Of a stretch of DNA of 64,000 bases, positions 28,758-38,718 are shown in pieces (position 1 is the first letter of the stretch; each line of letters starts with the position of its first letter). The stretch lies in the NCBI GenBank assembly GCA_963827605.1, contig CAWHBK010000002.1, forward strand, positions 1,402,348-1,466,347. The letters are read 5' to 3'. A program made the position numbers and the translations under genes. The notes below the pieces were generated by a model. That model saw nothing but the letters and a program-made list of their open reading frames with translations. It had not been told where the DNA came from and ran no database searches. The DNA is from DSYU01 sp963827605. Lineage in GTDB: Bacteria > Chloroflexota > Anaerolineae > Anaerolineales > Anaerolineaceae.

Positions 28758-31360
28758 ATGGAATTTCCCAGCACATTTGGCGAGTGGCTTCGTCACAGCC
28801 GCAGCGATCTCAAGCTAACGCGCGAGGAGTTTGCCGGGCGCATTGGGTGCTCGGTCGCCTTGCTGCGCAAGATCGAGGATGGTGAACGGCGCCCTTCCGT
28901 CCAAATCGCCGAGTTGATTGCCAACAGCCTAAACATTCTGCCGGAAGAACGCTCTACCTTTGTAAAGGTGGCGCGGGGAGAGTTGAATATTGAGCGCCTC
29001 CCACCCGCCTCCCGGCCAATCAGCGTCTCGAAAAAATCTCAGGCGCGCACCAACCTTCCCGTCCTGCCAACCCCTTTGATCGGCCGCCAGCGTGAAATTG
29101 AAGAACTCGGCGAGCTCACTGAGTGACCCGAACTGCCGCCTCCTGACCCTGGTCGGTCCGGGCGGGATTGGTAAAACGCGCCTTGCGATCGAGACAGCAG
29201 CGCAGTCGCAGGCTGTCTTCGCAGACGGGGTGTTTTTTGTGCCCCTCGCCCCGGTGAGTTCGACCCGTTTTATCATTCCAGTGATTGCGGATGCGATTGG
29301 ATTTTCATTTCAAGGCGCCGGCCAGACGGACCCACAAACCCAGTTGTTCAACTACCTCAAGGAAAAGCAGGTTCTTCTCCTGATCGATAACCTGGAACAT
29401 TTATTGATCGAGGAGGGTATCTTGGTGCTGGCGGAACTGCTGACCAATGCACCGCGGGTGAAATTCCTGGCGACATCCCGGGAATCTTTGGGTCTGCAGG
29501 GGGAATGGGTATTCAGTGTTCGCGGATTACCGATTCCTGACAACGAATTCGGTCCGGAAAGCGTTCGGAATACATCGGTTGAGTTGTTTTTGCAGCGCGC
29601 CCGGCGGGCGGATGTGGGTTTCAACGCGACCACAGACGATTACCCCATGATTGTGCGCATCTGCCGGCTGGTGGATGGAACGCCGCTGGGGATTGAATTG
29701 GCTGCTGCCTGGGTCAGGGCACTGTCTTGCGCTGAAATTGCACAAGAGATCGAGCGCGGGCTGGACTTTCTGCATGTTTCTACCCGCGATCTTCCTGTCC
29801 GCCACCGTTCTATGCGGGCGGTCTTTGACCATTCCTGGAAGCTCCTGACTGAGGAAGAACAGGGGGTCTTGCTCCAGCTTTCTGTATTTCAAGGCGGCTT
29901 CCAGAGGGAGGCCGCAAAGCAGGTGGCAGGCGCAAAGCTGCCTGCGCTTTCTTCCCTGGTGGCGAAATCGCTCGTCCATCGAAGCGCGGAAGGGCGCTAT
30001 GATCTGCATGAACTGATCCGGCAGTTTGCCGCTGAACACTTCGCTGAACATCCTGAAGATCAAGCAGCGGCTAAGACGCGCCACAGCAATTATTTTTTGA
30101 CGTATTTTGCCCTGGCTGAAGCGCGCCTGTGTAGTTCCGCGCAGCCCGAAACCCTCAGTGAGCTAATTTCTGAGCTGGATAACTTTCGCGGCGCGTGGGA
30201 TTGGGCTGTCAGGATTGGCAAGTTCGAATGGATCGAAAGATCCCTGCGCACATTTGAGAACTCTCTATGATATTCGCAGCTGGTGGCAGGAAGGGATTGA
30301 TACCCTTCGTCTGGCGGCCAGCCTGCTGGAAAAGGCTCATGAGCTTTCCCCGGAAGATCGAACCATTCAAGCCGCCTGGGGACATATTTTAACTGCCAGA
30401 TCTTTGCTTACCTCTCGAATTGGACAATATGATTTAGCTCAAGAGATGCTTGAAATGAGTATAGCGTTATTGCGCCCATTGGACGAGCCGCGAATATTGG
30501 CAGAGGCGATCACGTTTCTGGGCATTGTGATGGAATTAACCAGCAATTATGCCAGGGCATTAGAGCTCTATTCAGAAGGGTTGGAAATCGCAAAAAGGAT
30601 CGACGACCGGTGGTATGCGGCGTTGTGCTTCACCCTCCAAACCGGCCTGGCCGGAATCACCCAAAGTCTCGTCAAGCTTGAGGACACTTACGCGCGTTTT
30701 CAGGCTGTTATGGCTGACTGGCGTTCCATTGGTGATCCGCGCTTCATCGCCATTGGGCTAAACAATCTCAGCCTGTGCGCATTGTGGATGGGGTTGTTCG
30801 ATGAAGCGCGTTCCGCCCTGGAAGAGAGCGTTGAGCTCTGCTTATCGATCGGCGAGCGCTGGGGGTTAAGTTATGCCTACCGGGGTCTCGGGAATATCGC
30901 TCAGGTTCAAGGTGAGCACCAGCAGGCGCTGGATCTGTTCCATAAAAGCCTGGATACGCTCATTGAACTGGGCGCGCGCCAGGATGTCGCGCGTGTGAAA
31001 GCTGAAATGAGCCGGAGCCTCTTTGCGCTTGGAAATGATGCGGAAACCTGGCGTACTTTATGCGAATCATTACGCATTGCCATCGAGACCAAAGGATGGT
31101 TCATCGTGATGGAAGCGCTGACAGACTTGGCAGGTTTGCAGGCAAAGCGCGGGAACCCAGAATCCGCCTTCGAGCTGGTGTTGGTGGTCTTGGCCCATCC
31201 TTTTGCGATCCAGGATGCCCGCGATCGCGCCGCCCGCCTGCGCAGCGAATTGGAAGCGCTGTTGTCGAGCCGGCAGATTGAGAAGATTCAAGCGCGGGTA
31301 CAGTCCAAAACCATCGATGATATCGTGAACGAAATCTTAAATCTCGACCAGATTGTATAG
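28758..31360 (+). CDS. XRE-HTH / NB-ARC ATPase / TPR transcriptional regulator, two frameshifts
   Basis: N-terminal helix-turn-helix (GEWLRHSRSDLKLTREEFAGR, IEDGERRPSV), then an AfsR-like NB-ARC ATPase (Walker A VGPGGIGKTRLA; LLLIDNLEHLL; ATSRESLGL; GTPLGIELAA), then TPR repeats to the end. Frames change near 29110 and 30250, each a +1 shift, and the joined protein is ~865 residues, normal for this class. Such STAND regulators are ATP switches responding to unknown ligands. Candidate ligand-controlled activator of the adjacent redox genes through the GTAACA elements. Confidence 0.85.
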
Positions 31361-31361
31361 A

Positions 31362-31817
31362 TCAATCGGGCAGCGGGCCCAGGACTTCAATCTTGTATTG
31401 GGCTGCGTTGGTGACAGATTCGAAATCCGGGGCGATCAATTCCTGCTCAATCACAAAGCGGTCCAACCCGGCGGGGAAGCTCAGGTATAAAATCCGGATG
31501 GGCACTTCTCCTTCTACCCGAAAACCATGCGGTATGCCGCGCGGTTGAAAAAAGAAAGAGCCCGCTTTGGCTTGTTTTTTCTCACTTCCCCAAAAGAAGG
31601 TTACTTCGCCTTCGAGTACAAATATTGCCACATCCTCGATGTAATGAATGTGAAGCGAAGTGGTATAACCTGGCAGGCAAGTAACTTCAAACAGGTTGAA
31701 CACACCGTTCGTTTGATCCGAGGTTGCCTTTACGGAGATCATTGATTCCAATGACTGGAGGCTTTGTCCTTCACCATGATGGAGTGCATAAGGGTTGGTT
31801 TGCAAAATTGCCATCAT
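31362..31817 (-). CDS. Cupin domain protein
   Basis: 151 residues. Cupin motif 1 HIHYIEDVAIFVLEGE and motif 2 GIPHGFRVEGE supply the His/Glu/His metal ligands. The N-terminus lacks a signal peptide. Start at 31817 after AAAGGGATATCA. Likely a metal-binding small-molecule enzyme or sensor. Its stop is 2 bases from the end of the convergent regulator gene. Confidence 0.8.
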   Translation of the reverse strand: MMAILQTNPYALHHGEGQSLQSLESMISVKATSDQTNGVFNLFEVTCLPGYTTSLHIHYIEDVAIFVLEGEVTFFWGSEKKQAKAGSFFFQPRGIPHGFRVEGEVPIRILYLSFPAGLDRFVIEQELIAPDFESVTNAAQYKIEVLGPLPD

Positions 31818-31866
31818 TGATATCCCTTTCTATGTCAGCATTAAACACCGTCAAGGTACTTCGCCG

Positions 31867-31899
31867 GTAACATCTCGGTGTTACGAATAGTGCTACATT
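31867..31899 (+). promoter_or_regulatory. GTAACA-N6-TGTTAC operator with extended -10, copy 2
   Basis: GTAACA (31867-31872), TGTTAC (31879-31884), then TGCTACATT (TACATT at 31894-31899). The distance from dyad to -10 is identical to the 28690 copy, and flanking CCGG and AATAGTGCTACA are also conserved. It lies between the divergent cupin and MSMEG_6728-like genes. Confidence 0.6.
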
Positions 31900-31940
31900 C
31901 TGAACAACGGCGAGCCTGTGGAGGAGATCGAGCAAAGCTT

Positions 31941-32528
31941 ATGCAGACTTTCCTGATGTGGCGCAACTACGCCTTTTCGATGCTGCACCTGGATCCCAGG
32001 CGGTTGTTCAAGCAGCGCCTGGAGGCGGAGGGAATTTTAAGGACGATAACGGGCCGGAGTGATGGCTGGAAAAACCATCCCGCGGTGCGGATGTGGAAAG
32101 GCTACGCTCCGGCCCTGACCGGTTATGTCTGGTGTATTTCGCAAGCGGCAAAGGCGCGCGGCCTGGATTACATCACGCTGGACGCACAGAAGATGGCGCA
32201 GATTGCCAGGGAAGCGGGCGTGGGGCAGGACATCCCGCACGGTATCGCCGAATTTATGGCGGAAGCGTTGCCTGACTTTACCACCCGTCCTCCGGTGGAG
32301 CTGCCACCCTGGTGGGCCGACGACCGGCTGTATCTCAGCCACCGTTCGGCGCTGCTGCGCAAGGCGAAAGAGGGCTGGCGGAAAGGGCATGCGGAAGGCA
32401 ACCAGCGCTACCTGGGATATTACGACATCTGGTTGCCGTTCTACCAGTCAGTGTTCGGCGATATACCCGATGATCTCCCCTATTTTTGGCCACCCAACGA
32501 ACCAGAGTACGCGATCTTTTTCCATTAG
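31941..32528 (+). CDS. MSMEG_6728-like (pyrimidine dimer glycosylase-related) protein
   Basis: 195 residues from ATG 31941. It matches the pattern MQTFL..LDPRRLFKQRLEAEGIL..GWKNHPAVRMWKGY of the MSMEG_6728 family, which is distantly related to T4-type pyrimidine dimer DNA glycosylases. Molecular activity is not established. It is read from the second GTAACA promoter. Confidence 0.75.
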   Translation: MQTFLMWRNYAFSMLHLDPRRLFKQRLEAEGILRTITGRSDGWKNHPAVRMWKGYAPALTGYVWCISQAAKARGLDYITLDAQKMAQIAREAGVGQDIPHGIAEFMAEALPDFTTRPPVELPPWWADDRLYLSHRSALLRKAKEGWRKGHAEGNQRYLGYYDIWLPFYQSVFGDIPDDLPYFWPPNEPEYAIFFH

Positions 32529-32607
32529 ATCAGTGTTCAATAAGGATGTTTTCTAAAGCAGCGTTCCTGAGGAAAACCATGGAGAATTCTTCTTGCGATT
32601 CGTTTAG

Positions 32608-33205
<598 letters not shown>

Positions 33206-33256
33206 GACTTAGGTCCATCCTGGTTCAATCGTGAATTCATTTATCGTTCGCGCAAT

Positions 33257-33292
33257 CGCGCACGCTCGCACTACCGCGCACGCTCGCACTAC
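33257..33292. repeat. Two tandem copies of an 18-base repeat
   Basis: CGCGCACGCTCGCACTAC is present twice head to tail (33257-33274 and 33275-33292). The second copy contains the stop codon of the DUF1801 gene. It looks like a local duplication. Confidence 0.75.
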
Positions 33293-33724
33293 CGCGCCTG
33301 CTCTTTTGCCGTGTTCAACCCCACCGCCTCAAGAATGAGTGCTTTTAGCGCTTCCTCATCTACCGGGTCGTTTTCGTGGAAATCGATGGCACGAACCGTT
33401 TTGCTGTCCAAACGCGTATTGAAGAGCTTCTGCGGATCCTTCATCTGAGCACCTTTGGGGAAGGTCAGCCGCACGGCGTTCTTGAGGATATCTGCTACGC
33501 AGATGTTTCCGTCATGAGACCAAACGGGGACTCCCTGAGGTCTGGAGGGCTTTTTCCACTTCACTTCTTCGACCACGGCAGGATCGGCTTGCTTGATCAA
33601 AGCGCGCAGCTGGGACAATTTCTTGCCCCGCCAATCGCTTTGCTCTTGGATGATGGCGGATGAGCATCGCGATCTGTTGAGATGGGGACATCTCTTCTGG
33701 GGAAGGATTCGTACTTGCTTTCAT
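33289..33724 (-). CDS. DUF1801 domain protein, one frameshift
   Basis: Main body SQLRALIKQADPAVVEEVKW, VPVWSHDGNICVADILKN, VRLTFPKGA is DUF1801 (YdhG-like fold, also in the frataxin-like group). The start at ATG 33724 reads MKASTNPSPEEMSPSQQIA; a shift near 33660 is needed to reach DWRGKKLSQLRALIK. Function unknown; commonly adjacent to YdeI-type genes, as here. Confidence 0.75.
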
Positions 33725-33773
33725 ATTCAGCTCACCGCCTTCTTCTCTTTTCTTAAAAATCCACTGGATGTCT

Positions 33774-34370
33774 TTACTTCGTTGTTTGCGTTGGCTCGAT
33801 GAGCACGCCATTTTTCGAGACCTCGGGTTCGGTGCATAGGTTACGGTTGAAGCAGCATGGCCTTCGTTCGCCGGCCTTGAGCTTCGATAAGGCTACTTCG
33901 ATGCGCCGGCTGCGCGTTTCCCGGTTGCTGGTAGAGCGGATCCAGCGGAGCCAATCCCAGCGCGCCATCGGCGTGATTTTTACCCAGAGGGCGTTCGCCT
34001 GCGGGTCAGACGATAGCGCCTGATGCAAATCCGCTGGCACCTCGGGCTCCGGCCACGCTTTAGACGGCTCAACGGCCACTGTTACCATATCGCCTGTGTC
34101 GATACCGGCGGCTTCCCGCAGGCCAGCGTCGACCCGAAACCAGTGGCTCCCCTTGCCGTCTGGTTCGAGCACGATTTTCGAAGCGAAGCCATTAATCGTT
34201 CCCTCGACCAATGCCATCCCCCGCGATGGAAGCTCTGCGCTCGCGCTCTCGGGCAGCCTGAGAATGGTCCAGTCGCCAATTTTAAGCGGTGTCGTTTCAA
34301 AACGGATTGTCGACATTTCTCTGCTCTTTAGCTTTCTGCTCTCTTCACGAGCGCGGCGATCCTGATTCAT
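33774..34370 (-). CDS. YdeI/DUF1905 domain protein
   Basis: 198 residues. DUF1905 beta-barrel domain (residues ~22-115: FETTPLKIGDWTILRLPES, GSHWFRVDAGLREAAGI) followed by a YdeI-type C-terminal helical segment (ALWVKITPMARWDWLRWI). Start at 34370 is chosen because AAGGAG lies 5 bases upstream, although an internal ATG at 34316 would begin exactly at the domain. Function unknown. Confidence 0.75.
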   Translation of the reverse strand: MNQDRRAREESRKLKSREMSTIRFETTPLKIGDWTILRLPESASAELPSRGMALVEGTINGFASKIVLEPDGKGSHWFRVDAGLREAAGIDTGDMVTVAVEPSKAWPEPEVPADLHQALSSDPQANALWVKITPMARWDWLRWIRSTSNRETRSRRIEVALSKLKAGERRPCCFNRNLCTEPEVSKNGVLIEPTQTTK

Positions 34371-34532
34371 AAAACTCCTTGTTGATAAATCGTAGTATTA
34401 CGACCTTAATATGCTGCTATATTATAACTTCAAACGGGACGGGGCAAAATGGCAGAGGCTGGATTTTCTAATCAAACCCTCTTCATACCGCGTCAGTCAT
34501 ATTTTTTGAGAAAGGAATAAAATAAAAATAAT

Positions 34533-35213
34533 ATGAGCAGAACATACACGTATCTGGCGACACTCGTGGGCGCGATCTGCGTCTATTTCATCATCCACGC
34601 ATTCTTCTTTGGCAGTCCAAGGATTGTGCGGAATGACGTGATACAAGGCATCCTCGTCGGCTTCGGGCTGGCGTTTGTCTCGGCGCAACTTTACGCCAGG
34701 ACCAAGGCCAAGAAGGTCAACGGCTGGATCACCATGTACGGATTAGGCGAGCCCGGCAACGGCATGCTGCTGCGCGCCGCGCACGCCCAGCTATTTCTCG
34801 GCCCGGTGAATGTATCGAAAGAGGCGATGTATTGGTGGACGAACTCCGATGGCGCGGGCCATGCGCTCTCCGGAGCGCATGACTACATCATGCACTTCCC
34901 GGCAGGCGGACTTCCGCCGAACCATGCCTTCTGGTCGATTACGATGGGGGATGCGCGAAATCACTTTGTGGCGAACCCGATCAACCGGTACAGTGTTAGC
35001 GATCGCTCCGGGCTCGTGCCGAACCCCGATGGTTCGGTCGACATTTACATTCAGAACGCCGCTCCGGCAGGCCACGAGTCCAACTGGCTGCCCGCGCCTG
35101 CGGGCCAGTTCATCCTCTGGCTGCGCGTGTACATCCCCGGCGAGGCCATTCTGGACGGCAAGTATACGGTGCCGCCGGTGGTGGAGGCGGCATCCAGGAT
35201 GCCGGTGAAATGA
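34533..35213 (+). CDS. DUF1214 domain protein with N-terminal membrane anchor
   Basis: 226 residues. A hydrophobic helix at 7-27, then a DUF1214 domain ending in the typical NWLPAPAGQFILWLRVYIP. The start ATG follows GAAAGGAATAAAATAAAAATA. Its last codons overlap the next gene by the ATGA arrangement, implying translational coupling with the DUF1254 protein. Confidence 0.8.
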   Translation: MSRTYTYLATLVGAICVYFIIHAFFFGSPRIVRNDVIQGILVGFGLAFVSAQLYARTKAKKVNGWITMYGLGEPGNGMLLRAAHAQLFLGPVNVSKEAMYWWTNSDGAGHALSGAHDYIMHFPAGGLPPNHAFWSITMGDARNHFVANPINRYSVSDRSGLVPNPDGSVDIYIQNAAPAGHESNWLPAPAGQFILWLRVYIPGEAILDGKYTVPPVVEAASRMPVK

Positions 35214-35843
35214 TGCATATTCAATACCGAGCATTTGCTGATCTATTCGCTGCGGTCATGATCCCGACATGGCTCGTTTTCATCTACTTTTGGCCGCGCC
35301 TGCTTCTGTCCGCGTACAAGAGAGCGATCCTGGTGAAAGGGTTCGGCGACGGCCCCATCCCGGTCAATACCCTCTATACGGAGCCCCAAAAACTCTTTGC
35401 AGAGCCCTTACTGCGCCGTTCGCCTCGCAGCAACCGCCTCGAGCTCGAATTTGATGACGGTTGGCGTGAACCACGACACGCTCGCTACGGTCGGCTGGTT
35501 AGATCTCAGGAAAGGGCCGCTGGTCTTGCACGTGCCCGACATGAACGGCCCGGATTCCTCCGGCCGCTACTACAGCGTGCAGTTCACCGATCCGTCGAAA
35601 AACACGAATTTTGCCTACGTCGGCAAACGCACCACCGGCACGCAGGCGGGCGACTATCTCATTAGCGGGCCAGGCTGGAAGGGACAGGCGCCGGGCGGCA
35701 TGAAGCAGATATCCTCGCCGAACAACGCTGTGCTGCTCCTCGGACGGGTACTCGTGGAAAATGACAGCGACCTGGCAACTGCTTATGATCTTTCTAAACA
35801 GATCCAGCTAACGCCACTTAGTCACTGGCAGCCCGGTCAGTAG
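35210..35843 (+). CDS. DUF1254 domain protein, one frameshift
   Basis: N-terminal membrane helix, then PVNTLYTEPQKLFAEPLLRR; after a +1 shift near 35455 it continues MTVGVNHDTLATVGWLDL, GPLVLHVPDMNG and RYYSVQFTDP, the DUF1254 hallmark. DUF1254 and DUF1214 usually occur in one polypeptide or as adjacent genes; here they are split into two coupled genes in reversed order. Biochemical role unknown. Confidence 0.75.
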
Positions 35844-36334
35844 CACTCAACCGCCCTGCTTTTGCGTCATTCCATTCAATAATCAAGGGGTCTGAGTACT
35901 TCGGTGTGGCGGGAGACACATCCGATGCGGCTACCATTTTTTACCAACATTATTCGAATATGGTGGAAAGTGAGCACCGCAAAATCATACTCGCCACAAT
36001 CCGCGCAGCGCGCATATGAAAGGTACTCATACACATATCGCTGGGCCGCATCGATCGCATCGCGCGCTATCTGGCAAGGTTAAAACCGATTCGCTCCGTC
36101 CGCCCCTGCGCGGCGCTTCGGGCGATCCGCCACATGGTGGCGGATCGCCTCGGCCGTATCAAAAATTCTTTCATCGAACAAGAACCCATCTGCGAGTGCT
36201 TCCAAATCCGACCAGATTTCCCCATTCACCGGCCGCGTTATCCAATGCGCAACGCTTAAGCCGCTATCAAACAGCTTCCAGTTCCCGGAAGCCTACGGAT
36301 AATATCGCAGCGGTTCTTGCAACCAGTCCAACAA
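35844..36334. other. Gene-poor stretch with a coding remnant and a hairpin
   Basis: No intact gene. On the + strand about 58 codons are open up to a TGA near 36019 (…DTSDAATIFYQHYSNMVES…) without a start; composition looks protein-like, so it may be the 3' remnant of a lost gene. A strong hairpin lies at 36121-36149. Nothing else recognised. Confidence 0.4.
36121..36149. repeat. Perfect 13-base inverted repeat
   Basis: GGCGATCCGCCAC, loop ATG, GTGGCGGATCGCC. There is no T tract on either side, so it is more like a REP-type element than a terminator. Confidence 0.6.
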
Positions 36335-37249
36335 CTAGGCTTTGACCGTTTTCTTCGCAGTCGTTTGAGCAGCGGGCGCGGGTGCGGCCGCTTTGCGCAG
36401 ATAAACAAACCAGTAGACCAGACCGACCATGAACCCACCCCCGATGATGTTCCCAATCGTAACGGGCAGCAAGTTGTTGATCAAGAAGGTGCCCCAGGTC
36501 AGGTTGGCGTAGCTGGCCGCCGTTTTTCCGGCATCCGCCACCGCGCTCAGCTTCCAGAAAGATTCCGGCGCGAAATCCTTGATGAACAAGGCGATGGGGA
36601 TGAAGTACATATTAGCAATGCTGTGTTCAAACCCTGCCGCCACAAATGCCGAGATGGGCGGGATTATCGCCAGGATCCGGTCGGTGGTGGAGCGGGCGCT
36701 GAAGCACAACCAGACGGCCAGGCACACCAGGGCATTGCACATGATGCCCAGCGCAATCGCCTGAATGAAGCCCAGGTTGACTTTCGCATTGGCGATGTTC
36801 AGCGCAGTGAGGCCGATGGAGCCATTCCCAAAGGTGTATTGAGCGCTGGCAAACATGATCAGCGCGGTGATCAGCGAGCCAACGAAGTTGCCCAGGTAGA
36901 CAATGCCCCAGTTGCGCAGCAGTGCAGATAGCGAAACCTTGCCGCTGGCAAACGCCATAAGGATAAGCGTATTTCCGGTAAACAGCTCTGCCCCACCCAC
37001 AACTACCAGGATGAGCCCGAGAGTAAAGACCAGCCCACCCAGCAAGCGCGCCACCCCGTATGGCAGTGCGCTGCTGCCAGCCAGCACAGTGGTGCAGAAG
37101 ATAGCGCCGACACTAATAAACGCCCCTGCCAGGATCGCCAGGGCAAACATGGCCATCCCATCCAGCTGGGACTTCTTCAGACCCACCCCTTCTGCTTTCG
37201 CAGCCATGGCGGGGGGCAACAAAGAATCAAAAGAAATCTGGTCACTCAT
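36335..37249 (-). CDS. Formate/nitrite channel family protein
   Basis: 304 residues, six membrane helices, FNT family. Recognisable are the GxxxSxGA stretch in helix 1 (ILAGAFISVGAIF), the helix 2-3 region LFTGNTLILMAFASGKV and GNFVGSL, and the HSIANMYFIPIAL loop with the family-conserved histidine. Start at 37249 follows AAGGAG. Transports formate, nitrite or hydrosulfide; which one cannot be told. A Lys/Ala-rich tail ends the protein. Confidence 0.9.
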   Translation of the reverse strand: MSDQISFDSLLPPAMAAKAEGVGLKKSQLDGMAMFALAILAGAFISVGAIFCTTVLAGSSALPYGVARLLGGLVFTLGLILVVVGGAELFTGNTLILMAFASGKVSLSALLRNWGIVYLGNFVGSLITALIMFASAQYTFGNGSIGLTALNIANAKVNLGFIQAIALGIMCNALVCLAVWLCFSARSTTDRILAIIPPISAFVAAGFEHSIANMYFIPIALFIKDFAPESFWKLSAVADAGKTAASYANLTWGTFLINNLLPVTIGNIIGGGFMVGLVYWFVYLRKAAAPAPAAQTTAKKTVKA

Positions 37250-37443
37250 TAAAAACTCCTTATTGTAAATAGTGGGTAAGCGGTTAAGAAGCAGTATCCA
37301 ACCGGTAAACATAATACCACATTATTGTGAAAAATGGTACAAACATTCGGCAGCCTGGCAAGCATGAATTTGTCACCACCTGCTGTCTCCATGTCTCCCA
37401 ACCGCGCGGATGTGCTACCGGAAAATAGAGCGATTAGCCAACC

Positions 37444-37857
37444 TTAGAGTTTTTTGAAACTACCATCCAGCCCAGCAAAAACAAGTTCCACCACAATCGG
37501 ATGAAAGGCATCCTGAATTTGTTTTCTGGCGAATTCCATGTATTCCTGGTGCTTTTTACGATCTTCGTCCGGCGCCAGCCCGCTCGGAATTTTACCCGAC
37601 AGGTTATACATTCCGCAGTCTTGATGATCGATGAGAATGATTTTCTCCGGGTGATGCAGCGAAATAGAGGCGCTTACCTGCCCCATCAAATAATCCTGGC
37701 TTTCTTTTCGGATCGGTGTGGCGATATCATGCGCCGCGCCCGCCACGCTGATGATATCCGCCTCGCCCAAAAGGCCTTCTTTCTCCAGGTACGCTTTGAT
37801 ATTTTTTTGAAATCGAAAATCGATACAGGTGATGACGCAAGCTTTGATTGTGTGCAT
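37444..37857 (-). CDS. Beta-carbonic-anhydrase-like protein
   Basis: 137 residues. Zinc ligands of the beta class are visible: C11, H78 and C81 (TCIDFRF and DHQDCG), with the Asp13/Arg15 dyad. It is shorter than classical beta-carbonic anhydrases, like a subgroup of minimal members. Likely interconverts CO2 and bicarbonate, although some short members have no shown activity. Confidence 0.8.
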   Translation of the reverse strand: MHTIKACVITCIDFRFQKNIKAYLEKEGLLGEADIISVAGAAHDIATPIRKESQDYLMGQVSASISLHHPEKIILIDHQDCGMYNLSGKIPSGLAPDEDRKKHQEYMEFARKQIQDAFHPIVVELVFAGLDGSFKKL

Positions 37858-37943
37858 ATGCGGATTATACCGGGTTTCGCATTCAGCTTCCCCTTTCTCC
37901 CATAATCTTCAAAAACTACAGTAAAATCATACGAACGCAGCAA

Positions 37944-37987
37944 TATCTGCTATGAGCAGATACATCTGCTCGGCAGATACATCTGCC
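37944..37987. promoter_or_regulatory. Tandem palindromes upstream of the response regulator
   Basis: GAGCAGATACATCTGCTC (37954-37971) and GGCAGATACATCTGCC (37972-37987) abut each other, with a partial unit ATATCTGCTAT just before. Tandem dyads of this size next to a regulator gene are typical of an autoregulatory operator. TATAAT at 38001-38006 overlaps the annotated ATG. Confidence 0.55.
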
Positions 37988-38004
37988 TGGATCGGACCTT
38001 TATA

Positions 38005-38715
38005 ATGTCCCCAGATCGTATCTTGATCGTCGATAAAGAACCCAAGTCCCTCACCCTCACGCGCCAGGTGCTCGCCGCCGCTGGCTACACCATCCTGGCC
38101 GCTCGCAAAGGCGAGCAGGCCATCCAGATGGCCGCCAAAGAGCAGCCTGCCCTCCTTCTCCTCGAAGTCTGCCTCCCCGGCCCCATCGACGGCTTCATCG
38201 TCACCCGCCGCGTTCGTGAATTTTCGGACCTCCCCATCATCGTCCTCTCCTCCAGCGCCGAATCCGAGGATATCCTGCGCGCCTTTGATGCCGGCGCCGA
38301 CGATTACATCACCAAACCGTTCGATCCCAAAATTCTCCTCGCCCGCCTGCGGGCCGTCCTCAAGCGCGCGCGCGGTAGGGTTGCCGCCCCCGCCGAAATT
38401 ATCTGCGACAACCTCGTCATTAATCAGGCAGCTCGCCGCGTGACCATCGATAGCGCTGAAATATACCTCACCGAAACCGAGTACAACCTGCTGCTTGAGC
38501 TTGCTCGCCATCGCAACCAGGTTCTTCTTCACGAACAGCTGCTTGTTGCCGTTTGGGGCGCCAATTTCCGCACCGAAATTGACTACCTGCGCTCCTATAT
38601 CCACATTTTGCGCCGCAAATTGGAGCCCAACCCCGCCCAGCCCAGGCTGATCCTCAGCCGGCCCGGGGTAGGCTACATGCTTGTTACTGCGCCAACCCAG
38701 GCTGCCGGGAATTAA
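38005..38715 (+). CDS. OmpR/PhoB-type response regulator with Glu at the phosphorylation site
   Basis: 236 residues. Receiver domain 5-120: D10 and E12 of the acidic pocket, conserved K104 (ADDYITKP). The phosphoacceptor position is E54 (LLLLEVCLPG) instead of Asp, so it probably cannot be phosphorylated normally and may be constitutively active. C-terminal winged helix (LTETEYNLLLELARHRNQVL, RRKLEPNP, GVGYML). No histidine kinase is nearby. No clear ribosome site precedes the ATG. It ends 3 bases before the dehydrogenase-like gene, so they are co-transcribed. Confidence 0.85.
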   Translation: MSPDRILIVDKEPKSLTLTRQVLAAAGYTILAARKGEQAIQMAAKEQPALLLLEVCLPGPIDGFIVTRRVREFSDLPIIVLSSSAESEDILRAFDAGADDYITKPFDPKILLARLRAVLKRARGRVAAPAEIICDNLVINQAARRVTIDSAEIYLTETEYNLLLELARHRNQVLLHEQLLVAVWGANFRTEIDYLRSYIHILRRKLEPNPAQPRLILSRPGVGYMLVTAPTQAAGN

Positions 38716-38718
38716 CCT

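Noticed and set aside
37944..37987. Possible CRISPR-like repeats
   Set aside because: Only two or three units, no spacers between them and no cas genes; better explained as tandem operator dyads.
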